From the NCBI RefSeq assembly GCF_006716885.1, contig NZ_VFPU01000002.1, forward strand, positions 248,001-312,000: a stretch of 64,000 nucleotides of DNA. The letters run 5' to 3'. Made by a program: the position numbers and the translations under genes. This DNA comes from Ornithinimicrobium humiphilum. GTDB taxonomy: Bacteria > Actinomycetota > Actinomycetes > Actinomycetales > Dermatophilaceae. The notes under the pieces are model-generated. The model saw nothing but the letters and a program-made list of their open reading frames with translations, searched no databases and had not been told where the DNA came from. Of this stretch, positions 8,066 through 15,955 are shown one piece after another (the stretch's first letter is position 1; each line of letters starts with the position of its first letter).

Positions 8066-9388
8066 ATGACCTGGCTACGACCAGCATCGCTCTCCCGAGC
8101 CTGCCGTCGGGTCGTGGCGGCCGCGGGGCTCGGCCTCGCCGGCGTCGCGCTGACCGCCGGAGCCGCCTCCGCCGACGACGGATCGACCACTTCTCCGCTC
8201 GGCTCCCTCACCTCGACGCTCGGCTCGACCGTGGGCTCCGTCACCGACGGGCTCGCTCCCGTCACGGACGGGCTCGGCTCGATCACCGACGGCCTGAGCG
8301 ACCTCACCGACCCCCTCCTCGCCCCGGTGGGCGAGCTGACGGGGTCGCTGTCGCCGGTCCTCGACCCGGTCACGGGCGTGGTCGGCGGCGTCACCGGCTC
8401 GCTGTCACCGGTCCTCGACCCGGTCACCGGCGTCGTGGGCGAGGTGGGTGGTGCGGTCGTCGAGCCGGTCGCCGGCATCGCCCAGCCGGCGGTCGGGGCC
8501 CTCGAGCCCGTGACCGGGGCGCTCGACCCGGTGCTCGCTCCGGTCACCACCCCCGTGCTGGGCACCGTCGGCGACGTCGTCGACGTGACCCGGCCGGTCA
8601 CCGACCCGATCCTGGAGCCGCTGACCCCGATCACCGCGCCGGTCCTCGAGACCCTCGAGCCCGTCGTGGACCTCACCGACGACCTCGGTCCGGTCGACGA
8701 CGTGGTTGACGTGGTCGAGGACGTCGTGGTCCCCGGTGGTGGCTCCGGCTCGGGCCCCGGCATCCAACCGCCCTCGCAGACCATCCCCGACCCGCGGCCC
8801 GGCGGAGAGCACCCGGCCCCGCCGGTCGAGGACGAGCCGGTCGACGGCTCCGACCCGGCGCAGTCGCCGGGGTCGCCGACCGAGCCGGTCGCCGCACCGG
8901 GCACCTCCGAGAGCCCTGCCGCTCCCGAGCCGCAGTCAGGCTCGATCGAGGCCGGCACCGAGGGCACGACCCTCGACCTGGCTGCCGCTCGCGCGGTCCA
9001 CGAGACGGTCGACATCCCGACCAGCAGCGAGCCCGCCGGGTTCGGTGTCTGGGCGACCCCGTCCGCCCTCACCGCGGCCGCGGCCGGGCTCGCCGACCTG
9101 AGCGTCGCCGACCTCGGCACCGCCGGCTCACCCACGGACTCCGACCCCGACGCCGACCGTCGCGTCGTCCCCGCCGACCGCGGCCAGGGCCAGGCGCCCA
9201 TCGAGCTGCCGGCCACCTCGACCGCGTCGTCCTCGGCCAGCGGCGGCAGCTCCGCCCGTCCGGCCCTCGACGGCGACGCGGCAGACCTCTTCGCGATGAC
9301 GCCTTCCACGGCGGGCATCGCGGTGCACCACGGCGACACGTCGCCCCCGCGCGATCCCTATCGCGACATCCCCACCTCTCCTGCCTGA
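8066..9388 (+). CDS. Secreted low-complexity Val/Pro/Thr-rich repeat protein
   Basis: A 440-residue protein with a signal peptide (Arg-rich start, hydrophobic AAAGLGLAGVALTAG, cleavage after ASA near residue 36). The mature part at about 40-230 consists of degenerate repeats of the type D-x-V-T-G-x-V/L; one unit (TGSLSPVLDPVTGVVG) is repeated almost exactly in tandem. The second half is Pro/Ser/Ala-rich with no cysteine and no sorting signal. The ATG at 8066 is preceded by GAGGGGAGGG. It sits directly before the sortase-anchored chaplin-like protein and may be a partner wall or matrix protein. I recognise no family; the secretion call is good and the function unknown. Confidence 0.65.
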   Translation: MTWLRPASLSRACRRVVAAAGLGLAGVALTAGAASADDGSTTSPLGSLTSTLGSTVGSVTDGLAPVTDGLGSITDGLSDLTDPLLAPVGELTGSLSPVLDPVTGVVGGVTGSLSPVLDPVTGVVGEVGGAVVEPVAGIAQPAVGALEPVTGALDPVLAPVTTPVLGTVGDVVDVTRPVTDPILEPLTPITAPVLETLEPVVDLTDDLGPVDDVVDVVEDVVVPGGGSGSGPGIQPPSQTIPDPRPGGEHPAPPVEDEPVDGSDPAQSPGSPTEPVAAPGTSESPAAPEPQSGSIEAGTEGTTLDLAAARAVHETVDIPTSSEPAGFGVWATPSALTAAAAGLADLSVADLGTAGSPTDSDPDADRRVVPADRGQGQAPIELPATSTASSSASGGSSARPALDGDAADLFAMTPSTAGIAVHHGDTSPPRDPYRDIPTSPA

Positions 9389-9392
9389 CGGA

Positions 9393-9421
9393 GGACGGCC
9401 GGCCCTGACGCCGGCACGTCC
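9393..9421. terminator. Hairpin between the secreted protein and the chaplin-like gene
   Basis: GGACG-GCCGGC pairs with GCCGGC-(A)-CGTCC with one bulged A, an 11-bp GC-rich stem just 5 nt after the stop at 9388. It is probably a terminator or mRNA-stabilising hairpin; there is no T-tract. Confidence 0.45.
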
Positions 9422-9466
9422 CTCGGCGCACTCGTGCGCCCCCATCCGTCAAGCAAGGAGAAAGCC

Positions 9467-11494
9467 ATGCAACACCCATTCCGGCGTGCGCTCACACTGG
9501 CGCTCGCGACCGGTGGCCTCGCGCTGATCGGCAGCACCGCCGCGCAGGCCACGGAGGACACGATGCAGACCCAGGGTCTGGTCGGCGACCTCGTCAACGA
9601 CATCGTGGTCGACGTCCCCGCCCAGCTGGGGGTCGACCTGTCGTGCAACAACATCTCGATCCTCGGGACAGGGACGGGCACGTCCTGCACCGGGGACGGC
9701 ACCAGCGGGACCAGCACCGGAGACACCACGACGGGGTCGTCGGACGGCAGCGGCGGCACGATCGTCGGCGTCGTCGTCGAGGACGTCGTGGCCACGGTGC
9801 CGGTCGACCTGTCCATCGACCTGTCGTGCAACAACCTCAGCATCATCGGGCGCGGCCACGCCGTAACCTGCGGCGGGGACGACACGTCGACGGCGACCAC
9901 CGGCGAGGTCGCGACCCAGGCGCCCCCGCCGGCACCCGAGGCCCCCGCTGAGGCACCCGCCGCCGAGGCACCGACCGCGGCCCCTGTGGACGTGGTCGAG
10001 GCCCCGTCCGAGGCCGCCGAAGCCACGCTCGAGGCGGTCGAGCCCGCCGCCCGACCCGGCGGTTACCCGACCGGCAACCTGGTCGGCGACGGTCTGGTCG
10101 GCGGCATCGTCGACGGCGTCGTCGGGGACGACGGCCTGGTCGGCGGCATCGTCGGCGACGTGGTGGGTGACGGCCTCGTCGGCGACATCGTCGGTGACGT
10201 GGTCGCCAACGTGCCGGTCAACGTCCCGGTCGACCTGTCCTGCAACAACGTCAACGTCCTCGGACAGGGCGCGGGCGTCAGCTGCACGGGCGACGACACC
10301 AGCTCCGCCGGCACCGGCGGCACCACGACCGGCGGCATCGTCGACGACGTGGTGGGTGACGGGCTGGTCGGTGACATCGTCGGTGACGTGGTCGCCAACG
10401 TGCCGGTCAACGTCCCCGTCGACCTGTCCTGCAACAACGTCAACGTCCTCGGACAGGGCGCGGGCGTGAGCTGCTCCGGCGACGACACCAGCACCGCCGG
10501 CACCGGCGGCACCACCACCGGCGGCGACAACGGCACCGAGGGCGGCAACGGCCTCGTCGGTGACATCGTCGGCGACGTGGTCGCCACCGTGCCGGTCAAC
10601 GTCCCCGTCGACCTGTCGTGCAACAACGTCAACGTCCTCGGACAGGGCTCGAGCGTGAGCTGCTCCGGCGACGACACCAACACCGCCGGCACCGGTGACA
10701 CCACCACCGGCGGCGACAACGGCACCGAGGGCGGCAACGGCCTCGTCGGTGACATCGTCGGCGACGTCGTGGCCACCGTGCCGGTCAACGTCCCGGTGGA
10801 CGTGACCTGCAACAACCTCACCCTCATCGGTCAGGGCTCGAGCACGGAGTGCTCCGGTGACGACTCGAGCTCGGCCGTCCCGGGTGACGTCAGCGCCGGC
10901 GGCGGCAACGGCGGCGGCCTGATCGGCGACATCATCGGCGACGTGGTCGTCACGCTGCCGGTCACCGTCCCGGTCGACGTCTCGTGCAACAACCTCGTGA
11001 TCATCGGCCGCGGCTCCGACACGGAGTGCACCGTCGCCGTCCCCGGAGACCCGGGCGACCCCGGCGACCCGGGCGACCCGGGTGACCCGGGCGACCCCGG
11101 CGACCCGGGCGACCCGGGTGACCCGGGCGACCCCGGCGACCCTGGTGACCCGGGCGACCCCGGCGACCCCGGCGACCCCGGCGAGCCCGGTGACCCGGGC
11201 ACTCCTGGTGAGCCCGGTGAGCCCGGTGACCCCGGCACTCCTGGTGAGCCCGGCACCCCCGGCACCCCCGGCACGCCCGGCACCCCCGGTGACAACGGCA
11301 CCCCCGGCACCGACAACGGCGCCGGCAACGGCAACGGCACCGACACCGGCGACCGCGACGCCCGCTACGCCGGCCCGCCCGTCGAGCGGCTCGCCATGAC
11401 CGGCTCGGAGCAGATGCCGCTGGCGCTGCTGGCGTTCGGCCTGGTGGCGCTGGGTGGTCTGCTGCTGCGGACCGCACGCCGCACCCAGGTCTGA
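9467..11494 (+). CDS. Chaplin-like repeat and collagen-like surface protein with class E sorting signal
   Basis: A 675-residue cell-wall protein. After a signal peptide (1-29) it has about seven chaplin-like units, each with [18 protein letters not shown]...C, the pattern of chaplin domains with two spaced cysteines. Units three to six are near-identical at DNA level. A collagen-like Gly-Asp-Pro / Gly-x-Pro tract follows (from 11045 to about 11310), then LAMTG at about 642-646, a hydrophobic helix and RTARR, an LAxTG signal for class E sortase. The ATG at 9467 has AAGGAG 8 nt upstream. The sortase gene follows at 11560. Chaplins form amyloid-like hydrophobic layers in Streptomyces; the same role here is inference. 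Confidence 0.85.
   Translation: MQHPFRRALTLALATGGLALIGSTAAQATEDTMQTQGLVGDLVNDIVVDVPAQLGVDLSCNNISILGTGTGTSCTGDGTSGTSTGDTTTGSSDGSGGTIVGVVVEDVVATVPVDLSIDLSCNNLSIIGRGHAVTCGGDDTSTATTGEVATQAPPPAPEAPAEAPAAEAPTAAPVDVVEAPSEAAEATLEAVEPAARPGGYPTGNLVGDGLVGGIVDGVVGDDGLVGGIVGDVVGDGLVGDIVGDVVANVPVNVPVDLSCNNVNVLGQGAGVSCTGDDTSSAGTGGTTTGGIVDDVVGDGLVGDIVGDVVANVPVNVPVDLSCNNVNVLGQGAGVSCSGDDTSTAGTGGTTTGGDNGTEGGNGLVGDIVGDVVATVPVNVPVDLSCNNVNVLGQGSSVSCSGDDTNTAGTGDTTTGGDNGTEGGNGLVGDIVGDVVATVPVNVPVDVTCNNLTLIGQGSSTECSGDDSSSAVPGDVSAGGGNGGGLIGDIIGDVVVTLPVTVPVDVSCNNLVIIGRGSDTECTVAVPGDPGDPGDPGDPGDPGDPGDPGDPGDPGDPGDPGDPGDPGDPGDPGEPGDPGTPGEPGEPGDPGTPGEPGTPGTPGTPGTPGDNGTPGTDNGAGNGNGTDTGDRDARYAGPPVERLAMTGSEQMPLALLAFGLVALGGLLLRTARRTQV
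10166..10860 (+). repeat. Long direct repeats inside the chaplin-like gene
   Basis: Four successive units of about 190 bp begin near 10166, 10358, 10549 and 10738. Each encodes one chaplin-like domain plus a Gly/Thr/Asp linker. Near-identity at the nucleotide level suggests recent duplication or ongoing copy-number change by recombination. Confidence 0.75.
11045..11310 (+). repeat. 9-bp tandem repeats encoding a collagen-like tract
   Basis: About fourteen or fifteen GGC-GAC-CCN units in tandem are followed by variants with GAG or ACC at the second codon. They encode Gly-x-Pro triplets. Synonymous third-base changes (ggc/ggt, ccc/ccg/cct) show the array is not freshly expanded. Confidence 0.85.
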
Positions 11495-11507
11495 TCGGCA
11501 CCATCCG

Positions 11508-11538
11508 CCCCGGCGCCGGCACCTCGCCGGCGCCGGGG
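11508..11538. terminator. Intrinsic-type hairpin after the chaplin-like gene
   Basis: Two perfect 13-bp arms (CCCCGGCGCCGGC and its complement) surround a 5-nt loop, 14 nt after the stop at 11494. The stem lies between the surface protein and its sortase, so it may adjust relative expression rather than end the transcript. There is no T-tract, as is common in actinobacteria. Confidence 0.65.
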
Positions 11539-11559
11539 CAAAGCCCCGAGGAGGCTCCG

Positions 11560-12273
11560 ATGCGCACGCTCCTGCTCCGCGCCCTGGGCGGGCTCGCCCT
11601 GGCCGCAGGCCTGGTCGGCGCCGGCGTCCTGACCTACCAGCTGTGGTGGGCCGACGTCCGCGCCGCCGAGCACGGCGAGCAGCTCGTCTCGGCCGCGCGC
11701 GCCGAGTTCGAGGCGACGCCGGCCAGCGCCCAGGTGCTCACCGCACCGGGTGACGCGCCCACCGCGGCGGGCGACGGCATACCCGCTCCCGAGCAGGCGG
11801 CGGCGCCAGATCCTGGGCCGGCGATCGTCCACCTGCCCACGATCGGTGAGGAGTTGCCCGTCCTCGAGGGCGTGGGTGCCGACGTGCTCGACCAGGGCGT
11901 GCTGGGCCGCTATCCCGGCTCGGGCGCCCCGGGCGAGGTCGGCAACTACGCCGTGGCGGGCCACCGCACCACCTACGGCCGGCCGCTGTGGGCGCTCGGC
12001 GACCTCGAGCCCGGCGAGCCTGTCGTCGTCGAGACGGCGCAAGGCTGGCACGTCTACCGGTTCGAGGGGACGCGCGTCACCGTGCCCGAGGACGTCACCC
12101 CTCTGGCACCCACCCCCGACTCCCCCGGCGTCGAGCCGGAAGAGGCGCGGATGGTGCTCACCACATGTCACCCGCGGTTCAGCGCACGGCAGCGCCTCAT
12201 CGGGTATGCCGTGCTCGACCGCACCGTCCCGCGCGAGTCCGGTCCACCCCCAGAGCTCGCTCCGACCCGCTGA
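11560..12273 (+). CDS. Class E sortase
   Basis: A 237-residue membrane-anchored transpeptidase with an N-terminal helix at about 8-30. The catalytic triad is readable: His135 in VAGHRTTYG, Cys203 in VLTTCHPRF and Arg210 in RFSARQR. The HRTTYG block and TTCHP are typical of class E. Class E enzymes cut LAxTG signals and link proteins to peptidoglycan; the preceding gene ends in LAMTG, so this is very likely its dedicated enzyme. GAGGAGG-like sequence precedes the ATG at 11560. It reads in the same direction as the substrate gene, 65 bp downstream. Confidence 0.9.
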   Translation: MRTLLLRALGGLALAAGLVGAGVLTYQLWWADVRAAEHGEQLVSAARAEFEATPASAQVLTAPGDAPTAAGDGIPAPEQAAAPDPGPAIVHLPTIGEELPVLEGVGADVLDQGVLGRYPGSGAPGEVGNYAVAGHRTTYGRPLWALGDLEPGEPVVVETAQGWHVYRFEGTRVTVPEDVTPLAPTPDSPGVEPEEARMVLTTCHPRFSARQRLIGYAVLDRTVPRESGPPPELAPTR

Positions 12274-12636
12274 AGGAGGTCGACCCGCACAACTGCATAC
12301 CGCTCGCTCGGCTGCCGCCGACCGGGCGCGCCGACGTGATCTCCGCCACAGCGACGCCACGCTCGAAAGGGTGAAGCGCTGCTTGCCTCCACCTGGCAGT
12401 ACCAGACAGGTCGTGTCACGTTCAACCACACACCCAAGCAACAGTGCGGAAAGCCGACCTCCGCTATGGCCCGGCGACCCCGTCCAACCCCGTCGCTGCA
12501 GTCAGACCAACGCTGACATACCCCGGACGCGTGTAAAGAGAACGTAAAGATGCCCTAAAAGAATGGCCATGCCCGTGTCATACTTCAGCCCTCGACGCGA
12601 CCATGGGGTGGCCGCGTCCTCGGGTGAAGGAATGCC
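12274..12636. other. Intergenic region, 363 bp, with direct-repeat array
   Basis: No supported gene is present. Three 11-bp direct repeats at 12533-12565 lie just upstream of a -10-like CATACT at 12579-12584, about 50 bp before the DUF2188-like gene. Confidence 0.45.
12533..12565 (+). promoter_or_regulatory. Three 11-bp direct repeats, OmpR/PhoB-type binding site overlapping a -35 region
   Basis: The units GTAAAGAGAAC, GTAAAGATGCC and CTAAAAGAATG start at 12533, 12544 and 12555, an exact 11-bp period on one face of the helix. Such arrays are typical of OmpR/PhoB-family response regulators. The last unit covers the expected -35 hexamer (12556-12561) for the -10-like CATACT at 12579-12584, fitting activation. 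The regulator is unknown. Confidence 0.5.
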
Positions 12637-12906
12637 ATGAAAAATCTCGTGGTGCAGCAGGATTTCGCGGGCGGCTGGAACGTCCACGAGGTGGGGGCTG
12701 AGCTGGCGCTGCTCTTCCGCAGCGACCGGCTGCGTGCCGAGGGATACGCGCGGCGACTGTGCTCGCCCGAGGGGGGCACGGTCAAGGTGGTGTCCAACGA
12801 CGGCACCGTCCTGAGCACCTACTCGGCGAAGGGCGCCGGACGCTCCCTCATCGCGGGAGACCGCCGCGGCGGGCGCGCCAACCGGCGCCTCGCCGGTCCC
12901 CGCTAG
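12637..12906 (+). CDS. Small DUF2188-like protein
   Basis: An 89-residue protein resembling DUF2188 proteins: an N-terminal strand followed by GGWNVHEVG, a middle helix rich in Arg/Ala (RLRAEGYARRL), and a hydrophobic strand ending in a SNDGTVLSTYS turn. DUF2188 proteins have no established role. The ATG at 12637 has AAGGAA 7 nt upstream. A well-formed promoter with direct repeats precedes it, and the RDD gene starts 10 bp after its stop. Confidence 0.6.
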   Translation: MKNLVVQQDFAGGWNVHEVGAELALLFRSDRLRAEGYARRLCSPEGGTVKVVSNDGTVLSTYSAKGAGRSLIAGDRRGGRANRRLAGPR

Positions 12907-12915
12907 CCTGTCGTC

Positions 12916-13593
12916 ATGACCTGGCCCCCGCCGCAGGACCCGTACTCCGGCGCGCCCTCGGGCCGCCCTGCGCAGCCGCCGCCGATGACGGGTCCGACCG
13001 AGCCGCCGCCGTGGCAGGCCGCGTCGCCGATCCCGTCCTACGTGCCGCCGCCTCCGGGCGCCGCGCAGCCGGGTCCGCAGGACGGCGTCATGCCGCACTA
13101 TGCCGTGCAGCAACCGGTGCAGGAGCAGCCCGCTCCCGCGCCGGCACCGGCGTCGAACCTGAGCCCGCAGATCCGCTACGCCGACTGGGGCGAGCGCGTG
13201 GCCGCGACCTTCGTCGACTGGCTGATCGCGTTCATCCCGGCGATGGTCGTCATGGGGATCGACGACGACCTGGGTGGCCTGGTCTTCCTGGCCGCCACGG
13301 CCTGGATCGCCTGGCTCAACGGCAGCAAGGGCCAGTCGCCGGGCAAGGCGCTCATGGGCCTGCGGGTGGTGCGCGACAGCGACGGCTCGACCCTCGGCGG
13401 CCCGGTGGGCCTGCTCCGGGCGTTCGTGCTCTTCATGATGTTCGGCATCACCGGTGGCGTGCTCGGCATCGTCGCGGTGCTGTGCCCGTTCTGGACCCAG
13501 AAGAAGCAGGCGCTGCACGACAAGATCGTCAGCTCGAGCGTGGTCGCCGGCTACCCGAAGGCCAAGTTCGGCAAGGACCTCTTCAAGCCCTGA
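12916..13593 (+). CDS. RDD-family membrane protein with Pro-rich N-terminus
   Basis: A 225-residue protein: a Pro/Gln-rich cytoplasmic N-terminus (1-80) followed by an RDD domain with three hydrophobic helices. The hallmark residues are visible: Arg in RVAATFVDWLIAF (with Asp), then GQSPGKALMGLRVV and a C-terminal ALHDKIVSS. RDD proteins are membrane proteins, some with transport roles. TAGCCT at 12904-12909 is a possible -10 element ending 6 nt before the ATG, and no ribosome-binding site is seen, so a leaderless transcript is possible. The next gene is convergent. Confidence 0.8.
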   Translation: MTWPPPQDPYSGAPSGRPAQPPPMTGPTEPPPWQAASPIPSYVPPPPGAAQPGPQDGVMPHYAVQQPVQEQPAPAPAPASNLSPQIRYADWGERVAATFVDWLIAFIPAMVVMGIDDDLGGLVFLAATAWIAWLNGSKGQSPGKALMGLRVVRDSDGSTLGGPVGLLRAFVLFMMFGITGGVLGIVAVLCPFWTQKKQALHDKIVSSSVVAGYPKAKFGKDLFKP

Positions 13594-13603
13594 GGCCCAG
13601 CCC

Positions 13604-14473
13604 TCACCGCCGCAGCCGCACCGGCTCGCCCACCCTCTCCAGCTTGGCGGGGTTGCGCACGAGGTAGAGCTCGGTGACGACGCCGTCCTCGATCCGTGCG
13701 CTGACGGTGAGCGTCACCTCGCCGGACTGCCGGACGAGCAGGCCCGGCAGCCCGTTGACGAGCACCAGGTCGCCGGCCATCGTCGGGTCGTCGGGGGTCA
13801 CGGCCTGGAGGAAGCGCAGCACCTTCTCGATGCCGCGGATCGGCTGGAGCGCAGCCTTGACCGCGCCGCCGCCGTCGGTGAGGAGCACGACGTCGGGCGA
13901 GATGACGTCGAGCAGGTCCTGCAGCTCGGCCCGCCCGCTGGTCACGGCCTGGAAGCGCCGCATCACGTCGGCGGTCTCGGCAGCGCGAGCCGCCGGCGGC
14001 GGACGCTCCTCCTGCAGCCGCCGCCGGGCCCGGATCAGCACCTGACGCACCGCCTCCGGGGAGCGGTCCACGGCGGCCGCGATCTCGGCATACTCCAGAC
14101 CGAAGACCTCCCGCAGCACGAAGACCGCGCGCTCGACCGGGGCGAGCCGGTCGAGGACGAAGAGCATCGCGAGCGAGACCGCGTCGGCGAGCTCGGCGTC
14201 CTCGGCGACGTCGGGGGTGGTGACGAGCGGCTCGGGCAGCCACGGCCCGACATAGCTCTCCCTGCGCCGCGCGAGGGTGCGCAGCTGGTTGAGCGCGAGG
14301 CGGGTGGTGATGCGCACGAGGTAGGCCCGCGGGTCGCGCACCTCGGCACGGTCCACCTCCCGCCAGCGCACCCACGTCTCCTGCACGACGTCCTCGGCGT
14401 CGGCGGCGGAGCCGAGCATCTCGTAGGCCACCGTGAAGAGCAGGTCGCGGTGCTCGACCCAGGGGTCAGTCAC
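13604..14473 (-). CDS. ECF sigma factor with C-terminal SnoaL-like domain (SigJ / ECF41 type)
   Basis: A 289-residue sigma factor. Sigma-70 region 2 is at about 10-75 (DAEDVVQETWVRW) and region 4 at about 105-160 (EVFGLEYAEIAAAVDRSPEAVRQVLIRARRRL). A C-terminal extension of about 110 residues with an NTF2/SnoaL-like fold is typical of ECF41, where it acts as a built-in regulator. The start is GTG at 14473, overlapping the upstream gene's stop by 8 bp. ECF41 sigma factors normally neighbour a carboxymuconolactone decarboxylase, oxidoreductase or epimerase, and that is the case here. Confidence 0.9.
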   Translation of the reverse strand: MTDPWVEHRDLLFTVAYEMLGSAADAEDVVQETWVRWREVDRAEVRDPRAYLVRITTRLALNQLRTLARRRESYVGPWLPEPLVTTPDVAEDAELADAVSLAMLFVLDRLAPVERAVFVLREVFGLEYAEIAAAVDRSPEAVRQVLIRARRRLQEERPPPAARAAETADVMRRFQAVTSGRAELQDLLDVISPDVVLLTDGGGAVKAALQPIRGIEKVLRFLQAVTPDDPTMAGDLVLVNGLPGLLVRQSGEVTLTVSARIEDGVVTELYLVRNPAKLERVGEPVRLRR

Positions 14474-15044
14474 CGGGCAGCTCGCAGCGGTCGGAGAAGC
14501 CCTGGCTGGTCAGGCCCAGGGCGTGGTTGAAGCGGGAGCGCTCGTTCTCCACGGCCACCATCTTGGCAAGTTCGACGACGCCAGACACGCCCACGGCGTC
14601 GGTGAGCCGTGCGACGAGCTCGTCGGTGACGTTCGGCGGGGTGGCCGTCGCGGCGTCGGTGAACTCCAGCACCAGCCGCTCGGTCTCGTCGAAGACGTCC
14701 GACTCCTCCCAGCGGACCACCTCGCGCAGGTGCTCCAGGTCGAGGCCGCGGCCGTGCGCGAGCCAGGAGCCGAAGTCGACGCACCACGAGCAGCCGATGA
14801 GCGTCGCCGCCCGCAGCTCGGCCAGCGTGCGCAGCCCCGGCGGCAGCGCGTCGAAACGCTCGATCTGCTTCTCGTGCAGCAGCGTCGCGACCAGCGCGCG
14901 CTTGTGGTGCCACAGGACCAGGCCGTTGTCGAGGACGTCGCCGTAGGTGCGGCGGGAGTACCACCGCATCAACCGGCCCAGGACGCCCCGCGGCTCCTCG
15001 ACCGGCACGCGGATCGCGGCACGGCGCTCGGTGGTGGTCGTCAT
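14466..15044 (-). CDS. Carboxymuconolactone decarboxylase / AhpD-like protein
   Basis: A 192-residue helical protein of the CMD/AhpD superfamily. The redox-type motif is ELRAATLIGCSWCVDFGS (near 75-92), with the CxxC pair characteristic of AhpD-like members. The ATG at 15044 has AGGAG 8 nt upstream. It overlaps the sigma-factor start by 8 bp, so the pair is translationally coupled, the standard ECF41 arrangement in which this gene is the main target of the sigma factor. The true substrate is not known. Confidence 0.85.
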   Translation of the reverse strand: MTTTTERRAAIRVPVEEPRGVLGRLMRWYSRRTYGDVLDNGLVLWHHKRALVATLLHEKQIERFDALPPGLRTLAELRAATLIGCSWCVDFGSWLAHGRGLDLEHLREVVRWEESDVFDETERLVLEFTDAATATPPNVTDELVARLTDAVGVSGVVELAKMVAVENERSRFNHALGLTSQGFSDRCELPGD

Positions 15045-15126
15045 CGTCGGTTCTCCTTCTCGCCGGGCGGGGCCGGACGACCCCGCTGACATGGAGACAC
15101 CGGCGGAGCCGGATCTGTGACACACG

Positions 15127-15157
15127 GACGGCCCGGGCCGCGCGGGCCCGGGCCGTC
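15127..15157. terminator. Terminator-like hairpin after the second RDD gene
   Basis: A 13-bp perfect stem (GACGGCCCGGGCC and complement) with the 5-nt loop GCGCG lies 24 nt beyond the stop of the minus-strand RDD gene at 15181. There is no T-tract. Confidence 0.65.
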
Positions 15158-15180
15158 ACCCTCTGTCACGGGACGTGCGG

Positions 15181-15810
15181 TCAGCCGACCTTGACGACCT
15201 GCGTGCCGGCGAGATTGTCGTGCCAGCCCTTGCGGCCGGCGGTGTCGGAGTTGATGCCGAGGGCGATCGTGACGACCGCGGCGATCTGGGCCAGCGAGGC
15301 GATCACCGGGCCGATGAACGGCACGACCGAGATGAGGCTGGCGGCGAGGTAGACGTTGCGCTTCACGGCCTGCTCCATCGAGGGCCGACCGCCGGCGGCG
15401 TCGCGGGTCTCCAGCTTCATGATCATCTTGCCGATGGTCTGCCCGCGGGTGGACTCGAGATAGGCGAAGTAGCCCAGCGAGATCGCGACGGAGAGCACCG
15501 CGCTGATCAGGCTCTGGAAGAACGTCAGCCCGTTGCCGAAGAGGCCGCCGCCCCCGCCCAGGACCGACCCGATGATGATCGTCGTCACCAGCACCATGTT
15601 GACGGCGCCGATGATCACGTGATCGATGAGTCGGGCCAGGAAGCGGTCCATCAGCTCGGCGGGGCGGCCGACGCCCGGCGCCGGGGAGAACTGCGAGCCG
15701 GTCGGCGGTGCGGGTGCCGGCTGCCAGCCGCTGGGAGGCGGCGGCGTCGGTGCGCCGTAGCCCGGCGTCGGATCGCCGGGAGTCGACTGCGGCGTGGTCG
15801 GTTCGGTCAT
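15181..15810 (-). CDS. RDD-family membrane protein
   Basis: A 209-residue RDD protein with a Pro/Gly-rich N-terminus and three hydrophobic segments. The arrangement is ARLIDHVIIGAVNMVL (first Asp), a Gly-rich loop, then TRGQTIGKMIMKLETRD and a C-terminal GWHDNLAGTQVV with the second Asp. It is the second RDD gene in 3 kb and is not closely similar to the first outside the core. The ATG at 15810 is preceded by AAGGGG. It is separated from thiQ by about 145 bp. The function is unassigned. Confidence 0.8.
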   Translation of the reverse strand: MTEPTTPQSTPGDPTPGYGAPTPPPPSGWQPAPAPPTGSQFSPAPGVGRPAELMDRFLARLIDHVIIGAVNMVLVTTIIIGSVLGGGGGLFGNGLTFFQSLISAVLSVAISLGYFAYLESTRGQTIGKMIMKLETRDAAGGRPSMEQAVKRNVYLAASLISVVPFIGPVIASLAQIAAVVTIALGINSDTAGRKGWHDNLAGTQVVKVG

Positions 15811-15955
15811 CGGACATACCCCTTGTGCTCGGTGCGTCGGCCCGCCGCGGCGTCCACGGTGACGCCCCCGGCCCCGGCGCCCCCATCGACGCAGGTCAGG
15901 CCACCGGCACCCTAGCGAGGTTCGGCCGGGCTGGGAAGGGCCCGGGCGGCCGCCC

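Noticed and set aside
11045..11310. Regular short repeats that could suggest a CRISPR array or satellite
   Set aside because: Units are 9 bp without spacers, in frame, and encode Gly-x-Pro; it is part of a protein gene.
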